NCBI GenBank assembly: GCA_002305915.1
Contig: DBRJ01000048.1
Location: 1 to 6,336, forward strand
DNA length: 6,336 bases
Direction of reading: 5' to 3'
Source: Pelotomaculum sp. UBA1371
Lineage (GTDB): Bacteria > Bacillota > Desulfotomaculia > Desulfotomaculales > Pelotomaculaceae
Positions 1 to 5,992 of this stretch are shown piece by piece. The notes under the pieces were generated by a model, which saw only the letters and a list, made by a program, of their open reading frames with translations, ran no database searches and had not been told where the DNA came from. Position numbers and translations under genes: made by a program. The number at the start of each line of letters is the position of its first letter. The first letter of the stretch is position 1.

Positions 1-1
1 T

Positions 2-151
2 GAAACTGACGGCAACGCCTTTCCTCAGGTCATTGAGGCGAGGCTGGAAGTCTTCTGCATTCAGGTGGAAAGGGTCCACCGTCGGATCCTGGAGCTTAAA
101 GGCAGTTCCTCCAAAGGGTATCTGGACGCTATTTCAAGCGCCCTCCGGTAA
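2..151 (+). CDS. C-terminal end of an unrecognised protein (5' truncated by window edge)
   Basis: An open frame runs from the window edge to a TAA at 149-151 and gives the last 49 residues of a protein, beginning ETDGNAFPQV and ending DAISSALR. The frame has no stops and normal-looking codon use, and it ends 26 bases before the stop of the convergent hydrolase gene, which fits the 3' end of a real gene. The tail is rich in charged residues with an amphipathic stretch (VERVHRRILELKG), suggesting a strand followed by a C-terminal helix. I do not recognise the family. A weak resemblance of ILELKGSSS to the first strand of dodecin was considered, but the rest of a dodecin is absent. No start, domain or function can be given. 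No clear hairpin terminator is visible in the short gap to the convergent gene. Confidence 0.7.
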   Translation, partial: ETDGNAFPQVIEARLEVFCIQVERVHRRILELKGSSSKGYLDAISSALR

Positions 152-177
152 GGTGAGCGTTTCTTTAAAACCCCGGC

Positions 178-1017
178 TTATTTTTCCTGTAGCGGCAATG
201 TAAATGTGGAACCGGCCGGCGCAAACCGGAAGCGGGAACCGAAAAGGGAAGCCAGACGGGCTATTACGGATAGTCCGGTACAGTGATTGGCGGCCAGCAA
301 ACGGAAGTCCAGGTCTTGCAGAAAGGCAAAAACGGCTTCCTGCTGAGAGGGGGGAACCGGCCCCAGGTGGGTGCCTCCGATGATAGCGTAAATCTGTCTG
401 ATGCCGGTTGTTTTTCTGGCGTGTTTGACTATGTTTACCAGGCCGGCGTGGGCGCAGCCAAGGATAATCACGAGTCCCTCCGGTATGACGCAGTAAAGGC
501 TCAGATCATCGAGAAGCGGGTCGGGAGAGATCTTCTTACCGTTTTCCAGGCAGTACAGTTTATTGTCCGTCTTCTCAAAGGAAGTTTCCCGGGGTATTTC
601 ACCGCTTACCCAGATTCCCGGCATTATCTCCCGGGGCTCCCTGGTAAAAACGAAATCAGCCCCGGAGCTTTCCAGTTCCTCCCTGCAAAAGGGGACTCCA
701 ATATAACGGGGCCTGTCCGCAGCATAATGGGAGGTAAATAAAGCGGGGTGGGCATATACAGGCAGCCTGCCCCGGTGGCGCAGAAAAGCCCTCAGACCCC
801 CTGTATGGTCGTAGTGGCCGTGGCTCAGGACCAGGGTTTCCACCTGCTTCAGGTCAAGACCCAGAGCAGACGCGTTGGACAGCAGGTTGCCCTGCTCCCC
901 TGTATCAAATAGAATTTTCCTGCCGTTTTTTTCAATATATAGAGAGAGGCCCCACTCTCCGACCAGGTTTTCGGGTGTTCCTACGGTGTTTTCACATACT
1001 ACAGTCACTTTGAGCAT
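178..1017 (-). CDS. MBL-fold metallo-hydrolase, COG1237 / dihydropterin (RFA-P synthase-like) type
   Basis: This is a 279-residue cytoplasmic metal-dependent hydrolase of the metallo-beta-lactamase superfamily. The ATG at 1017 follows GGGAGG with a 10-base gap. The metal-binding signature SHGHYDHTGG lies at residues 65-74 (H66, H68, D70, H71). Further metal-ligand candidates are H190 in GCAH, H217 in GGTHL and H245 in ANHCTG. The early FDTG at 37-40 and the AGS near the C-terminus are also typical. This motif set and the length match COG1237, whose archaeal members are annotated as 7,8-dihydropterin-6-yl-methyl-4-(beta-D-ribofuranosyl)aminobenzene-5'-phosphate synthase. In bacteria outside methanogens the substrate is generally unknown, so the archaeal name should not be transferred. 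No signal peptide is seen. The gene stands alone on the minus strand, convergent with the gene on its 3' side and divergent from the small protein gene at 1280. Family assignment is firm; the reaction is not. Confidence 0.95.
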   Translation of the reverse strand: MLKVTVVCENTVGTPENLVGEWGLSLYIEKNGRKILFDTGEQGNLLSNASALGLDLKQVETLVLSHGHYDHTGGLRAFLRHRGRLPVYAHPALFTSHYAADRPRYIGVPFCREELESSGADFVFTREPREIMPGIWVSGEIPRETSFEKTDNKLYCLENGKKISPDPLLDDLSLYCVIPEGLVIILGCAHAGLVNIVKHARKTTGIRQIYAIIGGTHLGPVPPSQQEAVFAFLQDLDFRLLAANHCTGLSVIARLASLFGSRFRFAPAGSTFTLPLQEK

Positions 1018-1279
1018 AGGCTGTTAACCTCCCAAATTGTCTTTGAAGGCAAATAGCGAGTTTGCATCCGGGTAAAAAGCTGGCATTTGCTTTGATATGC
1101 AAAAAGGCGCCACGGGGTACGCTGCCCGGGGCCCAGGGCCGTTAAATGCTGCAGTGCACGCACGTTTTAAAGGGCGCATTTCCTTCATATATTACAATTA
1201 TTTTGTAGTGTTTGCAAGTTATGGAGCATTAAAGGAAAAAAGAGACTTTTGGTGGAACAATTGATTGGGGGGATGAAAA
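1018..1279. other. Divergent intergenic spacer with a 7-bp inverted repeat and a GC-rich patch
   Basis: This 262-base spacer separates the minus-strand hydrolase from the plus-strand small protein, so it should hold both promoters. TTTGCAT at 1061-1067 and ATGCAAA at 1097-1103 form a perfect inverted repeat separated by 29 bases, on the hydrolase side. A compact GC-rich block at 1121-1140 contains the overlapping palindromes CCCGGG and GGGCCC. No ORF of useful length, tRNA or riboswitch-like fold is evident. Functional meaning of the repeats is unproven. Confidence 0.4.
1165..1193 (+). promoter_or_regulatory. Weak candidate sigma-A promoter for the small protein gene at 1280
   Basis: TTTTAA at 1165-1170 and TATATT at 1188-1193 are separated by 17 bases and lie about 90 bases upstream of the start at 1280. 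The -10 matches five of six consensus positions but the -35 only three, so this is a weak call. An overlapping TACAAT at 1193-1198 is an equally good -10 but has no acceptable -35 at normal spacing. Confidence 0.25.
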
Positions 1280-1615
1280 ATGGATGAAATGTTATTTAAG
1301 CGCCTTTTGCTGGCATGGGAAGATGATGAAAACATTGATGAACTGATCCGGATGGGTTATTTTAAAAAAATGAACGGAAGAATCCTGCAGACAGAACTCT
1401 GCCGGGAAGAACTGGGCCGTTTTATCGACGCTAAAAAGGCGTTGGTATACGAAGCCGTTAAAGAACTGGGGAGTGCTGAAAATATGGAAAGGGTTATGGA
1501 AATAGCCGGAATCAAAGATTTTATTACTTTTGTCTTTGTTGCCGAAGAATTGGTGGAAGAAGGTAAGTTTGTCAAGGATAAAGTAAAGAACGTAGTTCTC
1601 AAGGCAGGATCTTGA
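1280..1615 (+). CDS. Small acidic conserved-looking protein of unknown function
   Basis: This is a 111-residue soluble protein that I do not recognise. The ATG at 1280 follows a run of six G (1267-1272) with a 7-base gap. An ATG at 1273 lies too close to that site and reads only MKNG before a stop. A later ATG at codon 4 is possible but less well spaced. The sequence is highly charged, with about 23 acidic and 18 basic residues, and appears mostly helical (FIDAKKALVYEAVKELG around 48-64; EELVEEGKFVKDKVKNVV around 89-106), with one hydrophobic stretch FITFVFVA at 81-88. It has no signal peptide, membrane helix or cysteine cluster (a single Cys at 41). It stands alone: the next gene on the same strand starts about 150 bases later, and the gene before it is divergent. 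The absence of stops, the good ribosome site and the coherent composition support a real gene. A small regulatory or winged-helix-like protein is possible, but nothing seen proves it. Confidence 0.8.
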   Translation: MDEMLFKRLLLAWEDDENIDELIRMGYFKKMNGRILQTELCREELGRFIDAKKALVYEAVKELGSAENMERVMEIAGIKDFITFVFVAEELVEEGKFVKDKVKNVVLKAGS

Positions 1616-1689
1616 TTGATTGTTTTCTTAAGGTGTGCCGGGTGTTTTTACATTATGATATGGGATTACTCCGGGGTCTGTTGGGAGCT

Positions 1690-1709
1690 TGCTTTTACCG
1701 GTAACAGCA
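1690..1709. promoter_or_regulatory. 20-bp near-perfect palindrome upstream of the MscS gene
   Basis: TGCTTTTACC followed directly by GGTAACAGCA forms an inverted repeat with nine of ten positions paired, and its core TTACCGGTAA is perfect. There is no loop, which fits a protein-binding operator better than an RNA hairpin. It ends 58 bases before the TTG start of the channel gene. No convincing -35/-10 pair was found around it, so its role is inferred from symmetry and position only. Confidence 0.4.
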
Positions 1710-1752
1710 TGAAAATGTTAATCCATTGTTATCATAGTAAAAACCAATGTGC

Positions 1753-1759
1753 GGGGTGA
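1753..1759 (+). promoter_or_regulatory. Ribosome binding site that sets the MscS start at TTG 1768
   Basis: GGGGTGA lies 8 bases before the in-frame TTG at 1768. The upstream ATG at 1747 has only AT-rich sequence before it and no Shine-Dalgarno match, and this GGGGTGA would fall inside its coding sequence. TTG 1768 is therefore the preferred start. Confidence 0.7.
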
Positions 1760-1767
1760 AAGATATT

Positions 1768-3015
1768 TTGAACAGGCAGGAAATAACGCGCAGAATAGAG
1801 ATGTTTTTGGAGCCCCAAAATCTGGAGGCACTGCTGGTGGATTTGCTCCTCTCCCTGGTGGTTCTGGCTGTCACATACATCCTGATTAAAACTCTGAACC
1901 GTATCTTGAGCAGGCTGCTGCAGGAAGGCAGCCGGGAGCAGACAGAAGGAGACGAAGCCGCGGCGGAAAAGGCTATGCTGTCCGACAGTTTAATTGGCTC
2001 GGTACGGATTCTGCTTCAAACACTGCTTCTTTACGGTGGTTATTTTTTAGCAGCCATTATTATACTGCAAATTTTCAATGTGAGTATTATCTCGGCCGAC
2101 GACTTGAAGTCCATCGGAACAAAGGTATTTAAAATTATCGGCGTTCTGGTGGGGGCAAAGCTGCTCATCAATTTCGGCCGGCTGGCTGTCAAGCAGGTTT
2201 TTGAGCGGCACCGGATCAAAGATCACTTCTCAGAAAGCCGCCGGGCGGAAACTCTGGAGGCGCTGCTGCGCAGCCTCCTGACCTATGTGGTGTTTTTTCT
2301 GGCCGGCGTTACGATTCTTCAGATCTTCAATGTCAACACCGGCGCCATCCTGGCCAGCGCGGGGATCCTGGGCTTAGCTATTGGTTTCGGTGCCCAGAGC
2401 CTGGTCAAGGATGTCATCAGCGGCTTTTTTATCATTTTTGAGGACCAGTTCAGCGTAGGTGACTACGTGATAGTTGAAGGTGTGGAGGGCACGGTTGAGG
2501 AAATCGGCCTGCGAACCTGCAAGGTTCGCCGCTGGACAGGCCAGTTGGAGGTTCTGCCCAACGGAAGTATTACCCGGGTAACCAACTACAACCGGGGGCA
2601 AATGCTGGCTCTGGTGATCATTAGGATTGCTTACGAGGAAGACATCGACAGGGCCATCGCCGTTTTGCAGCAGGAGGGTGAGGCTGCCTACAGGGAAATG
2701 GAGGCCATTCTTGCTCCGCCCAATGTGGAAGGGATCATTGAACTGGCTGATTCCTCAGTCAACATCCGCATAACTACCCCTGCCGTGCCGGCAAAATACT
2801 GGGCTGTGGAACGCGAGCTGCGCCGCCGGTTTAAAAATGCCCTGGACCGGGCCGGTATTGAGATCCCTTACCCGAGGCGGGTTCTTTACCAGCGGGAAGA
2901 AGAGCCTCAAATAATTAAAGAGCAGCAAAAAGAGGATAATAAAAAAAACACGGATAAGCCGATATCCGTTGCGGAGACCGCAGAAATTCCGGATTGTCGG
3001 CAACCGGGGATTTAA
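1768..3015 (+). CDS. MscS-family small-conductance mechanosensitive ion channel
   Basis: This is a membrane channel predicted to open under bilayer tension and release solutes after hypo-osmotic shock. With the TTG start it has 415 residues; an ATG at 1747 would add 7 residues but lacks a ribosome site. Numbering from TTG, hydrophobic segments lie at about 22-43, 78-104, 119-138 and 169-189. The glycine/alanine-rich pore helix follows at 193-224 (SAGILGLAIGFGAQSLVKD). Next come the beta domain (FSVGDYVIVEGVEGTVEEIGL at about 229-249, with the typical LPNGSI and VTNYNRG) and an alpha/beta C-terminal domain ending around residue 375. The last ~35 residues are hydrophilic and rich in K, E and Q, probably a disordered cytoplasmic tail. 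The protein has more transmembrane helices than E. coli MscS (three). Two of its helices share the pattern LQIFNV, which suggests internal duplication. The yjbQ-type gene starts 20 bases after its stop, so the two are probably cotranscribed, although no functional link is known. Confidence 0.96.
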   Translation: MNRQEITRRIEMFLEPQNLEALLVDLLLSLVVLAVTYILIKTLNRILSRLLQEGSREQTEGDEAAAEKAMLSDSLIGSVRILLQTLLLYGGYFLAAIIILQIFNVSIISADDLKSIGTKVFKIIGVLVGAKLLINFGRLAVKQVFERHRIKDHFSESRRAETLEALLRSLLTYVVFFLAGVTILQIFNVNTGAILASAGILGLAIGFGAQSLVKDVISGFFIIFEDQFSVGDYVIVEGVEGTVEEIGLRTCKVRRWTGQLEVLPNGSITRVTNYNRGQMLALVIIRIAYEEDIDRAIAVLQQEGEAAYREMEAILAPPNVEGIIELADSSVNIRITTPAVPAKYWAVERELRRRFKNALDRAGIEIPYPRRVLYQREEEPQIIKEQQKEDNKKNTDKPISVAETAEIPDCRQPGI

Positions 3016-3020
3016 AGAGA

Positions 3021-3026
3021 AGGGGG
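3021..3026 (+). promoter_or_regulatory. Ribosome binding site that sets the YjbQ start at ATG 3036
   Basis: AGGGGG lies 9 bases before ATG 3036. An upstream in-frame ATG at 2994 would overlap the channel gene, has no comparable site and adds 14 residues (MSATGDLKRRGQQL) not typical of the family, so 3036 is preferred. Confidence 0.8.
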
Positions 3027-3035
3027 CAGCAACTT

Positions 3036-3449
3036 ATGAAAACTCATACGAAATACCTCTGGTTCAACACTTCCAAGCGCCGCGAATACATAAACATAAC
3101 CGGGGAAGTTGAAGGGGCCTTACAGGAGAGCGGAATCCGGGAAGGGATGATCCTGGTTTCAGCGATGCACATCACGGCCGGAGTTTACGTGAATGACGAT
3201 GAACCAGGCATCATCCAGGACATCGATGAAATGCTGGACCGGCTGGCTCCCTTCGGCAAGGTGTACCTCCATCACCGGACTGGAGAGGATAATGGGGACG
3301 CTCACTTAAAAAGCCTGCTTGTCCATCATCAGGTAATCATACCCGTGACAAAGGGCAAGCTGGATTTCGGCCCCTGGCAGCAGGTTTACTACGCTGAGTT
3401 CGATGGCCAGAGGAGAAAAAGGGTTGTTATTAAGGTGATGGGTGATTAG
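3036..3449 (+). CDS. yjbQ: YjbQ/UPF0047 family protein (secondary thiamine-phosphate synthase-like)
   Basis: This is a 137-residue soluble protein of the YjbQ family, which is normally about 130-140 residues. E. coli YjbQ can weakly replace ThiE in thiamine-phosphate formation, hence the family name; the true physiological role is not settled. The family's conserved features are visible: SAMHITAG with H45 and the following VNDDEPG (51-58), the YLHH (77-80), the NGDAH block (86-90), GKLDFGPWQQV (107-117), and EFDGQRRKRVVIKV near the C-terminus. The start is fixed by AGGGGG 9 bases upstream. It lies 20 bases after the mechanosensitive channel gene and probably shares its transcript. No other thiamine gene is present in the window, so a thiamine role gets no support from context. 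Confidence 0.94.
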   Translation: MKTHTKYLWFNTSKRREYINITGEVEGALQESGIREGMILVSAMHITAGVYVNDDEPGIIQDIDEMLDRLAPFGKVYLHHRTGEDNGDAHLKSLLVHHQVIIPVTKGKLDFGPWQQVYYAEFDGQRRKRVVIKVMGD

Positions 3450-3463
3450 AACCAACAAGATTA

Positions 3464-3480
3464 ACCAACGGCTGGTTGGT
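3464..3480 (+). terminator. Short hairpin after yjbQ, possible weak terminator
   Basis: ACCAAC (3464-3469) and GTTGGT (3475-3480) form a perfect 6-bp stem with a 5-base loop, 14 bases after the yjbQ stop. There is no T-run directly after it, so it may stall or protect the 3' end of the transcript rather than act as a classic intrinsic terminator. Confidence 0.3.
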
Positions 3481-3681
3481 CGCCGGCTTCAGAGATAACG
3501 TCAAAAATTTCTTTGCGAAAACATATTCAATTCAGATTAATGTAGAGGATTAAGTGGTGTTTATTGAATTTACATAGACGCGGCCTTTTTTTACACAATT
3601 AGCCATAATTCTGTTTTTCTCTTTGTTTCAGCAAAATAGCCTTAAGGTTTTAAGATGAACCATTTTAGGGAGAGGGGTAGC
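3481..3681. other. AT-rich spacer without a recognisable gene, probable promoter region of the signalling module
   Basis: No coding frame of useful length is seen in either direction, and no tRNA or riboswitch-like structure. The segment is AT-rich compared with its surroundings. TTGCGA (3513-3518) with ATTAAT (3536-3541) at 17-base spacing is a weak sigma-A-like pair, four of six matches each. No clear sigma-B-type promoter was found. Its position suggests it drove the decayed gene at 3682 and perhaps still drives the downstream module. Confidence 0.3.
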
Positions 3682-4072
3682 ATGGTTCAGAGTAACGAAA
3701 TTGTCCGGATCAGGATGAAGGCGGATATACAGATTTTGCCGGCGCTGCTGGCATTTATATACGGGTAGTGAGTCACCACCTGAGGCAGTTCAATAATCAG
3801 CGAATTGACTGTATTTATATCGACATTCCTCATGGAAACCAGTATACTTCCTTATATTAGCAAGAATTAAGAAGACCGGGGCTTTTTCTTCTCGGGGTTA
3901 TTCACGGGTGTACGGAGGAAGGTGATATTCTAAGACTGCAAAAACGAAACAACTTCACTATCGTTCCGGAAGATCCCTGTACCGAATCCGGTTTTGCCGG
4001 GGAACTGTACCGTATGTCATCAGTGAGAAAGACAGGATTGAGGCTTCCAGCCAGGCCAAACTCATGCTCTAA
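3682..4072 (+). pseudogene. Decayed RsbW/SpoIIAB-like ATP-binding protein with C-terminal GNAT-like domain
   Basis: Coding remains lie in three successive reading frames. Frame one (3682-3768) starts with ATG after a well-preserved AGGGAGAGGGG ribosome site. It reads MVQSNEIVRIRMKADIQILP and a few more residues to a TAG, matching the first strand and helix of HATPase_c_2 anti-sigma kinases. Frame two (about 3768-4012) reads RIDCIYIDIP, crosses one in-frame TAG at 3858-3860, and continues through GVIHGCTEEGDILRLQKRNN and a segment ending SGFAGELYR. Frame three (4013-4072) finishes it with YVISEKDRIEASSQ to a TAA. The second and third pieces resemble the end of the GNAT-like domain that follows an RsbW-like ATPase in some anaerobe and delta-proteobacterial proteins, usually as GFFFAGI, GDxLxLQ and a final helix. 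The nucleotide-binding core and the front of the GNAT domain, perhaps 200 residues, are missing. A deletion, two frame changes and a stop make a functional product very unlikely. The family assignment of the C-terminal part is from memory and less sure than the pseudogene call itself. Confidence 0.8.
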
Positions 4073-4087
4073 CGGGAAGTTTTTTTT
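4041..4087 (+). terminator. Possible weak intrinsic terminator after the pseudogene
   Basis: CTTCC (4044-4048) can pair with GGAAG (4075-4079), extendable by G-T pairs, and eight T follow directly at 4080-4087. The loop is long (26 bases) and the stem short, so strength is doubtful. If active, it would separate the dead gene's transcript from the downstream phosphatase gene. Confidence 0.28.
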
Positions 4088-4104
4088 ATAAAGCGGTGTA
4101 GGTC

Positions 4105-4134
4105 ATCCGGATTTTAGGAAGTGGTCCGGTCCGG
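4105..4134. repeat. TCCGG repeats upstream of the receptor-phosphatase gene
   Basis: ATCCGGAT (4105-4112) is an 8-bp palindrome, and GGTCCGGTCCGG (4123-4134) carries two further TCCGG units in tandem. CCGGA at 4107-4111 can pair with TCCGG at 4125-4129. The cluster sits 45-75 bases before the TTG start, just upstream of a TTGATT (4135-4140) that could be a -35 element but lacks a good -10. It could be an operator or chance; nothing more can be said. Confidence 0.3.
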
Positions 4135-4165
4135 TTGATTGGTAATATGCATAAATATTTTTAAA

Positions 4166-4172
4166 GGCGGGG
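4166..4172 (+). promoter_or_regulatory. Ribosome binding site that sets the phosphatase start at TTG 4180
   Basis: GGCGGGG lies 7 bases before TTG 4180, which opens a frame continuous with the hydrophobic receptor domain. No upstream ATG or GTG in frame has a comparable site. Confidence 0.75.
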
Positions 4173-4179
4173 TTGTTCA

Positions 4180-5958
4180 TTGGCGGGTGAAATTGTCAAT
4201 ACGTTAATTTCATTGATTAAAAGCATGTGCGTTGTCGTGGTGGTTGCCTATTTAATGACCCGCTCCAAGTTCTATCGGGAAATATTGAATAAAAAATTAA
4301 CATTTGATAATCTTACATGCTTAATCATGGCCTGTGGTTTGTTTTCAATCTACGGTACTCTGAGCGGCATCAATATTGTCGGAGCATATGCCAATATCAG
4401 GGATCTCGGACCCGCCATCGCCGGGTTGGTGGGAGGACCCGTGGCCGGCTTGGGGGCGGCCCTGATTGGAGCCATCCACCGGTATTCTCTCGGCGGTGTA
4501 ACCGCCTTGCCCTGCGCACTTTCCACAATAATCGCCGGGCTGGCCGCGGGAGCAATATATAAGTTAAAAAAAGGTGAATTCATTGGTGTTCAAGGTGCGG
4601 TCTTATTTGCCTTCTTTATAGAGTCCCTGCATATGGGCTTGACTTTGCTGCTGGGCCGCCCTTACGACCAGGCCCTGATTGTTGTCAAACAGGTGGCCCT
4701 GCCCATGATTCTGGCCAATACTCTGGGTATGTCCATTTTTGCCTTTATCATCGTCAACCTGATCAAGGAGCGCACTACGGAAGCTGAAAAGGAAATGATT
4801 GAGAGCGAACTTAAAGTGGCCCGGGAAATCCAGATGAGCATAGTGCCCAAGATGTTCCCCCCTTTCCCGGATAGAACCGAATTTGACATTTATGCCATCC
4901 TGGAGCCGGCCAAGGAAGTGGGCGGGGATTTTTACGATTTTTTCTTCCTGGATGATGACCACCTGTGCCTGACAATCGGCGACGTTTCCGGCAAAGGTGT
5001 GCCTGCCTCGCTGTTTATGGCAGTTACCAAGACACTGATCAAGGCCGAGGCAAGCCGGGCATCTGAACCGGATCAAATTCTAAGCATTGTGAACGATAAA
5101 CTCTGCCTTGATAACGATTCCGGGATGTTTGTTACGGTTTTTCTGGGTGTTTTAAATGTCCGCAGCGGTGTCTTTAATTACAGCAACGGCGGTCACAATC
5201 CCCCCTATTTTGTACGGAGCGGGGGCGATGTTGAACCCCTGCCAAAAACTGAAGGCATAGCCCTTGGCGTCATGGAAGAAATACCCTACGGCAGGAATAC
5301 AATCAAAATCAGGACTGGAGATACCCTGCTCCTTTATACGGACGGAGTGACTGAAGCCGCCGACAAAGATTACAAATTATTCGATGAGGAGCGGCTGGAA
5401 GAAGTTTTGCGGCATGCCGGCAGTGATGAACCCAAAAATCTGGGCCTTCATCTTTTGGACGAAATAAGGAAATTTGCAAACGGTGCCGAACAGTCGGACG
5501 ACATTACAATTTTGGCCTTGAAATATCTTTTGGAAAGCAGGGATATGTCAATGCAGGTAAAGAACGACCTTTCCGAAATAGAATCAATATGCAGAAATGT
5601 TGAAGAGTTCGGTGAAACTCATCAGATTCCCCCTGATGTTATTTTCAATCTAAACCTGTCCCTTGAGGAGATCTTTGTAAATATTGTCTCTTATGGCTAT
5701 GAAGATAAAAATGAACATTTCGTAAAAATCAGTATGTCACTTGTGGATGATGAGCTGATAGTTGAAGTTGAAGACGACGGGCGCCAGTTCAACCCGCTGG
5801 AAATGCCCGAACCGGACCTTGAACAGACGCTTGAGGAGAGGGCTGTCGGCGGACTGGGTATTCACCTCGTCCGTAATCTTATGGATGAACTGGATTACAA
5901 GCGAACAGATGGCAGGAACATCTTGATCATGAAGAAAAAAATAAATCAAACAGGGTAA
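4180..5958 (+). CDS. Membrane receptor-phosphatase-kinase: LytS-type 5TM sensor + SpoIIE/PP2C phosphatase + RsbW-like ATPase
   Basis: This is a 592-residue inner-membrane signalling protein. Residues 1-195 form a 5TMR-LYT receptor with hydrophobic segments near 8-25, 43-66, 76-100, 108-127, 136-157 and 170-194. It carries the family motifs NIRDLG (72-77), GGPVAGLGAALIGAIHRYS (85-103) and LPCALSTIIAG (110-120). A charged helix (196-222, ending AREIQMSIVP) links it to the SpoIIE/PP2C phosphatase domain (about 225-450). Metal-binding acidic residues there are D250 in GGDFYD, D268 in GDVSGKG, D388 in YTDGVTE and D440/D441 in SDDIT. Residues about 455-587 are a GHKL ATPase of the anti-sigma kinase type, with N-box E497 and N501, DDG at 532-534, and GGLGIHLV at 557-564. 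All key residues are present, so both phosphatase and kinase could be active, most simply on the STAS protein encoded 34 bases downstream. TTG 4180 is chosen because of GGCGGGG 7 bases before it. The ligand is unknown; see the finding on the pyruvate-site residues. Confidence 0.96.
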   Translation: MAGEIVNTLISLIKSMCVVVVVAYLMTRSKFYREILNKKLTFDNLTCLIMACGLFSIYGTLSGINIVGAYANIRDLGPAIAGLVGGPVAGLGAALIGAIHRYSLGGVTALPCALSTIIAGLAAGAIYKLKKGEFIGVQGAVLFAFFIESLHMGLTLLLGRPYDQALIVVKQVALPMILANTLGMSIFAFIIVNLIKERTTEAEKEMIESELKVAREIQMSIVPKMFPPFPDRTEFDIYAILEPAKEVGGDFYDFFFLDDDHLCLTIGDVSGKGVPASLFMAVTKTLIKAEASRASEPDQILSIVNDKLCLDNDSGMFVTVFLGVLNVRSGVFNYSNGGHNPPYFVRSGGDVEPLPKTEGIALGVMEEIPYGRNTIKIRTGDTLLLYTDGVTEAADKDYKLFDEERLEEVLRHAGSDEPKNLGLHLLDEIRKFANGAEQSDDITILALKYLLESRDMSMQVKNDLSEIESICRNVEEFGETHQIPPDVIFNLNLSLEEIFVNIVSYGYEDKNEHFVKISMSLVDDELIVEVEDDGRQFNPLEMPEPDLEQTLEERAVGGLGIHLVRNLMDELDYKRTDGRNILIMKKKINQTG

Positions 5959-5992
5959 AACCCCACATAAAGACAATAATGGAGGTGTTTTA

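Noticed and set aside
283..741. Plus-strand open frame of 152 codons opposite the hydrolase gene
   Set aside because: It lies wholly antisense to a clear metallo-hydrolase gene, has no ribosome site and no family resemblance; it is a by-product of the real gene's codon pattern.
1121..1140. GC-rich palindromic block as a terminator or small RNA
   Set aside because: The possible stems are four to five pairs with almost no loop, and there is no T-run or other RNA-gene sign.
1273..1287. Four-codon frame MKNG overlapping the start of the small protein gene, as a possible leader peptide
   Set aside because: Its ATG touches the G-run that serves as ribosome site, leaving no spacing, so initiation there is unlikely.
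3768..3860. GTG-initiated small gene of 30 codons
   Set aside because: Its frame continues beyond the stop with matching family sequence, so it is one piece of the pseudogene rather than a gene.
4603..5076. Minus-strand open frame of 157 codons inside the receptor-phosphatase gene
   Set aside because: It is antisense to conserved PP2C motifs, its product is unlike any protein family and it has no supporting context.
5953..5964. GGGTAAAACCCC between the phosphatase and STAS genes as a terminator
   Set aside because: Only three base pairs, no T-run, and the two genes are expected to be cotranscribed.
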